The notes under the pieces: generated by a model
Told to the model about the DNA's origin: nothing
Databases searched by the model: none
What the model saw: only the letters and a program-made list of their open reading frames with translations
Program-made: the position numbers and the translations under genes
Source of the DNA: Paracidovorax cattleyae
GTDB lineage: Bacteria; Pseudomonadota; Gammaproteobacteria; Burkholderiales; Burkholderiaceae_C
DNA length: 64,000 nt
NCBI RefSeq assembly: GCF_900104515.1
Contig: NZ_FNJL01000020.1
Span: 19,508 to 83,507, forward strand
Reading direction: 5' to 3'
Shown here: positions 58,751 through 64,000 of the stretch, in pieces
Layout: each line of letters opens with the position of its first letter
Position numbering within the stretch: position 1 is the stretch's first letter

Positions 58751-60100
58751 ATGTTCAAAAAGATCCTTGTCGCCAATCGCGGCGAAATCGCCCTGCGCAT
58801 CCAGCGCGCCTGCCATGAGCTGGGCGTGAAGGCCGTCATGGTGTATTCCGAGGCCGACCGCGACGCGAAGTACGTCAAGCTGGCCGAGGAGGCCGTGTGC
58901 ATCGGCCCCGCGCCCTCGCCGCTGTCCTATCTCAACATGCCGGCGATCATCTCGGCCGCCGAGGTGACCGACGCCGAGGCGATCCACCCCGGCTATGGCT
59001 TCCTGTCCGAGAACGCCGACTTCGCCGAGCGCGTGGAAAAGAGCGGCTTCCAGTTCATCGGCCCCACGCCCGAGTCCATCCGCACGATGGGCGACAAGGT
59101 GTCGGCCAAGCAGGCCATGATCCGCGCGGGCGTGCCCTGCGTGCCGGGGTCGGACGGCGAGCTGCCCGACGATCCGGTGCAGATCCGCCGCATCGCCCGC
59201 ACGGTCGGCTACCCCGTCATCATCAAGGCGGCGGGCGGCGGCGGCGGGCGCGGCATGCGCGTGGTGCACACCGAGGCCGCGCTGGTGAACGCCGTGCAGA
59301 TGACCAAGGCCGAGGCGCAGGCCGCGTTCGGCAACCCGGCCGTGTACATGGAGAAGTTCCTCCAGAACCCGCGCCACATCGAAATCCAGATCCTGGCGGA
59401 CAAGTTCCGCAACGCGGTCTATCTGGGCGAGCGCGACTGTTCCATGCAGCGCCGCCACCAGAAGGTGATCGAGGAAGCGCCGGCGCCCGGCATCCCGCGC
59501 AAGCTGATCGAGAAGATCGGCGAGCGCTGCGTGGCAGCGTGCAAGAAGATCGGCTACCGCGGCGCGGGCACGTTCGAGTTCCTCTACGAGAACGGCGAGT
59601 TCTACTTCATCGAGATGAACACGCGCGTGCAGGTGGAGCATCCGGTGACGGAGTGGATCACGGGCGTGGACATCGTGAAGACGCAGATCATGGTCGCCGC
59701 GGGCGAGAAGCTGCCCTTCACCCAGCGCCAGATCGAAATCCGAGGCCACGCCATCGAATGCCGCGTGAACGCCGAGGACGCCTACAAGTTCACCCCGTCG
59801 CCCGGCCGCATCACCATGTGGCACGCGCCGGGCGGCCCGGGGGTGCGCGTGGATTCGCACGCCTACACCAACTACTACGTGCCGCCCAACTACGACTCCA
59901 TGATCGGCAAGATCATCGTGCACGGCGACACGCGAGAGCAGGCCCTGGCCCGCATGCGCACGGCCCTGTCCGAGACCGTGATCGAGGGCATCCACACCAA
60001 CATCCCGCTGCACCGCGAGCTGATGGTGGATGCCAAGTTCGTCGCCGGGGGCACGAACATCCATTACCTGGAAGAGTGGCTGGGGGCGCACAAGCGCTGA
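58751..60100 (+). CDS. accC: Biotin carboxylase AccC
   Basis: 449 residues, full length. ATP-grasp fold with the Gly-rich [12 protein letters not shown] loop, the [14 protein letters not shown] strand, and the HQKVIEEAP and [14 protein letters not shown] motifs. It carboxylates biotin on AccB. The start at 58751 is the third copy of the repeated start; only this copy continues into the gene. Translation may depend on passage through, or reinitiation after, the two mini-ORFs. Confidence 0.97.
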   Translation: MFKKILVANRGEIALRIQRACHELGVKAVMVYSEADRDAKYVKLAEEAVCIGPAPSPLSYLNMPAIISAAEVTDAEAIHPGYGFLSENADFAERVEKSGFQFIGPTPESIRTMGDKVSAKQAMIRAGVPCVPGSDGELPDDPVQIRRIARTVGYPVIIKAAGGGGGRGMRVVHTEAALVNAVQMTKAEAQAAFGNPAVYMEKFLQNPRHIEIQILADKFRNAVYLGERDCSMQRRHQKVIEEAPAPGIPRKLIEKIGERCVAACKKIGYRGAGTFEFLYENGEFYFIEMNTRVQVEHPVTEWITGVDIVKTQIMVAAGEKLPFTQRQIEIRGHAIECRVNAEDAYKFTPSPGRITMWHAPGGPGVRVDSHAYTNYYVPPNYDSMIGKIIVHGDTREQALARMRTALSETVIEGIHTNIPLHRELMVDAKFVAGGTNIHYLEEWLGAHKR

Positions 60101-60182
60101 CCGGCACCGGCCCGCCGCCGGTCACTCGCATGCTGGCTGCCCGGAAACGGGGGGCCAGCATCGTCGTTTCTGCAGGAGATTG

Positions 60183-61070
60183 ATGTCCATGTATGAGCTG
60201 AGCCTGTTGTGCCCCGAAGGGCGGATCGAAGCCGTGGGCGAAGCCCTCGAAGCCCTGGATGCCCTGAGCGTGTCGGTCGAGGATGCCGATGCGCAGACCG
60301 AGGCGGAGCAGGCCCTCTTCGGAGAGCCCGGGATGCCGCCGCCGCGCGACGGCTGGCAGCGCAGCCGGGTGGTGGCGCTGTTTCCCACGCAGGAGGCGGC
60401 CGGGGAGGCGCGCGCGCTGCTGGAGGTGCAGGACTTCTTCGGCGGCTGCCGCGTCCTGGGCCTGGCCGAGGTGCCCGACCAGGACTGGGTGCGCCTGACC
60501 CAGTCGCAGTTCGCCCCGGTGGAGATCACGCCCGAATTCTGGATCGTGCCCACCTGGCACGAGCTGCCCGAGCAGGCGACGCGCCACATCCGCCTGGACC
60601 CGGGCCTCGCATTCGGCACCGGCACGCATCCGACCACGCGCATGTGCCTGCGCTGGATCGCCCGGCACGGCGGCGGCTTCGGCCGGGTGCTGGACTATGG
60701 CTGCGGCTCGGGCATCCTCGCGATCGGGGCCGCCAAGTTCGGCGCCGCCGACATCGACGCCGTGGACATCGATCCCGCCGCCGTGGAATCGACGCGGCTC
60801 AATGCCGAGGCCAACGGCGTGGCCCTGAAGTCCGGCCTGCCCGAGGCCGCGCAGGGCCGCTACGGCACGGTGCTGGCGAACATCCTCGCGACGCCGCTCA
60901 AGGTGCTGGCGCCGCTGCTGTGCGCCCATGTCGATGCGGGAGGGCACCTGGTGCTCGCGGGCATCCTGGAGCGCCAGGCCGAGGAACTGCGCGAGGCCTA
61001 TGCCCCCTGGCTTCCTTTGCAGGTGAGCGATGCCGAGGACGGCTGGATCCTGATGACCGCCGCGCGCTGA
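60183..61070 (+). CDS. prmA: Ribosomal protein L11 methyltransferase PrmA
   Basis: 295 residues. An N-terminal L11-recognition domain is followed by a Rossmann methyltransferase with FGTGTHPTT, DYGCGSGILAIGAAKFGA and ANILATPL. It trimethylates L11. The 82-bp gap after accC contains a 7-bp stem (60099-60105 with 60117-60123) without a T tract. The order accB-accC-prmA is typical of Burkholderiales. Confidence 0.96.
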   Translation: MSMYELSLLCPEGRIEAVGEALEALDALSVSVEDADAQTEAEQALFGEPGMPPPRDGWQRSRVVALFPTQEAAGEARALLEVQDFFGGCRVLGLAEVPDQDWVRLTQSQFAPVEITPEFWIVPTWHELPEQATRHIRLDPGLAFGTGTHPTTRMCLRWIARHGGGFGRVLDYGCGSGILAIGAAKFGAADIDAVDIDPAAVESTRLNAEANGVALKSGLPEAAQGRYGTVLANILATPLKVLAPLLCAHVDAGGHLVLAGILERQAEELREAYAPWLPLQVSDAEDGWILMTAAR

Positions 61071-61106
61071 GGCGACGGCGCCGGCAGGGCGGCGCAGGGC
61101 GCCCCC

Positions 61107-61121
61107 TACAATTCCGAGTCG
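61107..61121 (+). promoter_or_regulatory. -10 element directly before the DUF3426 gene
   Basis: TACAAT (61107-61112) lies nine bases before the ATG, with no Shine-Dalgarno sequence, another start-codon-proximal -10. Confidence 0.45.
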
Positions 61122-62657
61122 ATGAGCCAGATCACCCGCTGCCCCGCCTGTGGCACGACCTTCAAGGTCGTCGCGGACCAGTTGCGCATTTCCGAAGGCT
61201 GGGTCCGGTGCGGGCAGTGCAAGGAGGTGTTCGACGCTTCCGCGAATCTCCTGTCCGGGCCGGCGCGGCCCGCGGAACTGTTGCCGCCCATGGCGTTGCC
61301 GGGAAGTGCGCCCGTCCCCGTTCCGGCACCTCCTGCTGCCCGGGCCGCCGCGCCGGCCCCCGCTGCGGTGCCCGGCCCGGCCGCGGCGGTGGCGCAAGAC
61401 CCGGCCCCTGTCTCTTTCCCGGCGGGGCCGGATGCCATGCCGGGGGGGGCACCGGCCGCCGTGCCGGCTTTCCTGTCGGCGCGAGGCGCCTCTGCGGGTG
61501 CCCAGGGCGAGGATCCCGGCTGGAGCCTCGAGCCGCTGTCGCCCATGGCGTGGCGCGTGCGCGCGCCTGCCGCGCCGCCACGGCCGGACCCCGGGCCCGC
61601 CCAGGCGCCAGCGCCGGCATCAGCACCGGCTGGGCCGCACGCCGCTGCCGAGGAGGCTGCCAGCGAGCCCGGCCCTGCCGGCGCCACCCCGCCCAGGCCC
61701 CCGGCCGCCTCGCCCGCGCCGCAGGAGCCCGACTCGGGCGGCTACGAACTGCCTTTTGCCGAACTGCGCGATTCCGGATGGCCCGACGATGACGGGCAGG
61801 ACGCCGAGGGCGCCCTGTCGCCGCAGGGCGGCATGCCCCTGCCCGGGCGCATGGAGGCCGCCTCCGTGCCCGCTCCTGCGGTGCAGGAAGAGGAGGAGTC
61901 GCTGGACGATGCGGCGGAGCAGGCCGTCGCCCGGGAGCTGGCACACGAGGGCATCGATACGGACACCGACCCGGTGGATATCGCCACCCAGGCGATGCCG
62001 CTGCCCGAGCCTGCCATGCCGGCCGTGGCGCCGCCGTCCCCGCCCTCGGTATGGCGCTCCGCGCGTGCGCCGGCGCCCAGCCGGGGCGCCGAGGGCGGCG
62101 ACGATGACGATCCGGACGAGGACGGGACGCAGGCCTCCGGCGAGCCGGGCTTCATGCGGGCGGCGCGGCGCAGGGCGTGGTGGCGCAGGCCCGCGGTGCG
62201 CATCGCGCTGGGCCTGGCCGGCGTGCTGCTGCTGGGGGCGCTGCTGCTGCAGGTCGGCCTGCAGGAGCGGGACCGGCTGGCTGCGCAGCATCCCGCGCTG
62301 CGGCCGCTGCTGCAGGTGCTGTGCGCTCCGCTGCAGTGCCGCATCGCTCCGCCCCGGCGCATCGCCGACGTGGTCATCGACAGCTCCTCCTTCAACAAGG
62401 CGCGCGGGGACGGCTACCTGCTCGCGCTCACCATCCGCAGCCGCGCGGATTACCCCGTGGCCATGCCCGCGCTGGAGCTGACCCTCACCGATGCGCAGGA
62501 GCAGCCCGTCCTGCGGCGCGTGCTGCTGCCGCAGGACCTCTCGGCCCCCGCGGAACTGCCCGCCCACGGCGAGTGGGGCGGCGCATGGCCGGTGAACGTG
62601 GGGGCGGCCGGCAACGCGCGCGTGGCGGGTTACCGGCTGCTGGCCTTCTACCCCTGA
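61122..62657 (+). CDS. Zinc-ribbon membrane protein, DUF3426 family
   Basis: 511 residues. The MJ0042-type zinc ribbon at the N-terminus has two CxxC pairs (C7/C10 and C30/C33). About 300 residues of Pro/Ala-rich, probably disordered linker lead to one membrane helix (about 355-378). A C-terminal DUF3426 domain follows (RIADVVIDSSSFNKARGDGYLLALTIRSRADYPVA). The function is unknown; homologues are linked to accB/prmA in many betaproteobacteria. Confidence 0.85.
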   Translation: MSQITRCPACGTTFKVVADQLRISEGWVRCGQCKEVFDASANLLSGPARPAELLPPMALPGSAPVPVPAPPAARAAAPAPAAVPGPAAAVAQDPAPVSFPAGPDAMPGGAPAAVPAFLSARGASAGAQGEDPGWSLEPLSPMAWRVRAPAAPPRPDPGPAQAPAPASAPAGPHAAAEEAASEPGPAGATPPRPPAASPAPQEPDSGGYELPFAELRDSGWPDDDGQDAEGALSPQGGMPLPGRMEAASVPAPAVQEEEESLDDAAEQAVARELAHEGIDTDTDPVDIATQAMPLPEPAMPAVAPPSPPSVWRSARAPAPSRGAEGGDDDDPDEDGTQASGEPGFMRAARRRAWWRRPAVRIALGLAGVLLLGALLLQVGLQERDRLAAQHPALRPLLQVLCAPLQCRIAPPRRIADVVIDSSSFNKARGDGYLLALTIRSRADYPVAMPALELTLTDAQEQPVLRRVLLPQDLSAPAELPAHGEWGGAWPVNVGAAGNARVAGYRLLAFYP

Positions 62658-62749
62658 AGCCGGGCCCTGCCGTCCGCCTGCATGGTCCGCACCGTATTCG
62701 CGCCTCCTTCCATTTCTTTTTACCTTCCATCCCTATCGACAGGATTCCT

Positions 62750-63646
62750 ATGGCTGCCCTGATTTGCGGTTCCCTGGCCTTTGACACCATCATGACCTTC
62801 GAGGGGCGCTTCGCCGAGCAGATCCTGCCCGACCAACTGCACATCCTCAACGTGTCGTTCCTCGTGCCGTCGCTGCGGCGGGACTTCGGCGGCTGCGCGG
62901 GCAACATCGCCTACAGCCTCCAGCTGCTGGGCGGCCATCCCGTGCCCATGGCGATGCTGGGCAGCGACGGCGGCGACTACCTGCAGCGCCTGCAGGACCT
63001 CGGCATCGATACGCGCCACGTGGGCCGGATGGACGAGACCTATACCGCGCAGGCGCTCATCATGACCGACCGCGACAACAACCAGATCACGGCCTTCCAT
63101 CCAGGCGCGATGATGCTCGCGCACCGGTCGCGCATCACCGCGGAACCCGACCTGCGCCTGGGCATCATCGCCCCGGACGGCCGCGATGCCATGATCGAGC
63201 ACGCGGCGCAGTTCGAGGCCGCGGGCATCCCGTTCGTCTTCGACCCAGGCCAGGGCCTGCCGATGTTCGGCGGCGAGGAGCTCGCGCGCTTCATCGGCCA
63301 GGCCAGCTGGGTGACCGTGAACGACTACGAAGGCCGCATGCTGTGCGAGCGCACGGGCTGGAGCCTCGCGGAGATCTCGCGCAAAGTGCGCGGCCTGGTG
63401 GTCACTCTCGGCGCGGACGGCTGCGACGTCTGGGAAGACGGTGTGGCCACGCGCGTGCCGCCCGTGCAGCCGGCCAGCGTGGTGGACCCCACGGGCTGCG
63501 GCGATGCATGGCGTGGCGCGCTGCTCTTCGGTCTGGAGCAGGGCTGGCCGCTCGCACGCTGCGCGGCGCTGGGCAACCGCCTGGGGGCGCTCAAGATCGC
63601 GCAGCGCGGGCCGCAGAACTATCAGCTCGATTTCGCGCCCGCCTGA
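62750..63646 (+). CDS. PfkB-family carbohydrate/nucleoside kinase
   Basis: 298 residues from the ATG at 62750. Ribokinase-type fold: GSLAFDTIM at the start, GGCAGNIAYSLQLLGG, and the catalytic anion-hole motif DPTGCGDAWRGAL near residue 245. It resembles adenosine-kinase-like members of the family, but the substrate cannot be read from sequence alone. Confidence 0.88.
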   Translation: MAALICGSLAFDTIMTFEGRFAEQILPDQLHILNVSFLVPSLRRDFGGCAGNIAYSLQLLGGHPVPMAMLGSDGGDYLQRLQDLGIDTRHVGRMDETYTAQALIMTDRDNNQITAFHPGAMMLAHRSRITAEPDLRLGIIAPDGRDAMIEHAAQFEAAGIPFVFDPGQGLPMFGGEELARFIGQASWVTVNDYEGRMLCERTGWSLAEISRKVRGLVVTLGADGCDVWEDGVATRVPPVQPASVVDPTGCGDAWRGALLFGLEQGWPLARCAALGNRLGALKIAQRGPQNYQLDFAPA

Positions 63647-63660
63647 GGCCGCGCAGGCAT

Positions 63661-63686
63661 AAAAAAACCCGGTGCATGCACCGGGT
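63661..63686 (-). terminator. Terminator of the histone-like gene
   Basis: A perfect 20-bp palindrome at 63667-63686 (ACCCGGTGCA and its complement) is flanked on the left by seven A's. Read on the minus strand this is a hairpin followed by a U tract, so it terminates the minus-strand gene ending at 63729. For the plus-strand kinase gene there is no T tract. Confidence 0.88.
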
Positions 63687-63728
63687 GGGGCCAGCCCCGT
63701 GGACGGGGCGGCGGGCCGCTGTGGTCGC

Positions 63729-64000
63729 TCAGGGCTTGGTGCCCGTCGGGAAAGGCCATGCGGCCTGCGGGTTCAGCGTGGTCTGTGCTGCGGGCGCAGG
63801 CGCAGGGGCAGAGGCCTTGGAGGCCGCCTTTTTCGGAGCAGCCTTCTTCGGTGCGGCGGACTTGGTGGTGCCGCTGGCCTTCTTGGCAGGCGCTGCTGCG
63901 GCCTTCTTCGCCGGAGTGGCTGCCTTCTTGGCGGGAGCTGCAGCCTTCTTTGCCGGTGCAGCGGCCTTCTTCGCCGGAGCGGCTGCCTTCTTGGCGGGGG
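63729..64000 (-). CDS. Histone H1-like Ala/Lys/Pro-rich DNA-binding protein, N-terminus outside window
   Basis: Reading the minus strand, the frame is open to the window edge and ends at TGA 63731-63729. The visible part consists of repeated PAKKAA units (with PAKKAT and PKKAA variants). A non-repetitive tail (SAPAPAPAAQTTLNPQAAWPFPTGTKP) follows. Such lysine-rich tails occur in H1-like nucleoid proteins and AlgP-type regulators of Burkholderiales. The start codon lies beyond 64000. Confidence 0.85.
   Translation of the reverse strand, partial: PAKKAAAPAKKAAAPAKKAAAPAKKAATPAKKAAAAPAKKASGTTKSAAPKKAAPKKAASKASAPAPAPAAQTTLNPQAAWPFPTGTKP

Larger units (their letters stand above)
58535..58783 (+). 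repeat. 108-bp tandem repeat carrying the accC start (3 copies of 33 bp, 2 of 75 bp)
   Basis: Units start at 58535, 58643 and 58751. The first two are 108 bp long and differ at only two positions. The third matches for 33 bp and then continues as accC. Each 75-bp segment holds inverted repeats. In copy 1 these are CTTGCC/GGCAAG (58571-58585), GCACGC/GCGTGC (58604-58619) and GCGGC/GCCGC around the TGA (58618-58632). The layout suggests a palindromic element next to the accC start followed by tandem duplication. Confidence 0.95.

Noticed and set aside
58535..58783. CRISPR array or other spacer-repeat structure
   Set aside because: The repeat is a direct head-to-tail duplication of a gene start with identical interspersed segments; there are no variable spacers.
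60099..60123. Hairpin after accC as a terminator
   Set aside because: A 7-bp stem with an 11-nt loop and no T tract. prmA follows at 82 bp and is usually co-transcribed.

Overview
The window is a chromosomal, very GC-rich segment with tightly packed genes. It looks like a betaproteobacterium of the order Burkholderiales, most like Acidovorax or a relative in the Comamonadaceae. That view rests on the gene order (mraZ to ftsZ followed by lpxC; RNB exonuclease-tonB-aroE-mtgA; accB-accC-prmA-DUF3426), on the protein sequences, and on the Ala/Lys/Pro-rich histone-H1-like protein at the right edge. No database search was possible, so the genus is an inference. I see no phage, IS element, CRISPR array, rRNA or tRNA.

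Layout. 1-8404: a 23S rRNA methyltransferase fragment, a PAS-PAS-GGDEF cyclase, a CobW GTPase, a single-cysteine DksA, a STAS-domain protein and hslVU. 8405-26857: a complete division and cell wall (dcw) cluster, mraZ-rsmH-ftsL-ftsI-murE-murF-mraY-murD-ftsW-murG-murC-ddl-ftsQ-ftsA-ftsZ, mostly with 1-10 bp overlaps. It starts at a putative MraZ operator (four 10-bp-spaced AAGTG-type repeats) and ends at a strong terminator, followed by lpxC and a 58-residue membrane protein. 28078-30241: a sigma70 promoter, a TPP riboswitch and thiC. 30271-33916: two divergent chemoreceptors. 34014-37209: an RcnB-like protein and a plsC-cdsA-ruvC group on the minus strand. 37209-40464: an uncharacterised catabolic-looking set (Bug-type binding protein, cupin, HpcH/HpaI aldolase, then an IclR regulator). 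40471-45078 (minus): mtgA, aroE, tonB-like and RNB exonuclease. 45253-52322: a PglL/TfpO-type ligase, a YqiA-like esterase, rodA, an amidase, tldD and a decayed membrane-protein gene. 52602-57936: a hypothetical gene, then an attenuator and DAHP synthase, mpl and a TlpA-like thioredoxin. 58046-63646: accB, accC, prmA, a DUF3426 protein and a PfkB kinase, then the end of the histone-like gene.

Three things stand out. (1) The first 33 bp of accC occur three times at exactly 108-bp spacing, separated by two near-identical 75-bp palindromic segments. This leaves two 30-codon mini-ORFs ahead of the real gene. (2) DAHP synthase is preceded by a 19-residue leader peptide packed with Phe, Tyr and Trp codons and by an intrinsic terminator, which is a classic attenuator architecture. 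(3) About ten transcription units have a TANNNT-like -10 hexamer only 6-9 nt before the start codon with no Shine-Dalgarno sequence. This suggests frequent leaderless transcripts.

Cell-envelope biology dominates: lipid II synthesis and flipping or polymerisation, septation, elongation (rodA), peptidoglycan recycling (mpl), glycan polymerisation (mtgA), lipid A commitment (lpxC) and phospholipid synthesis (plsC, cdsA, accBC).
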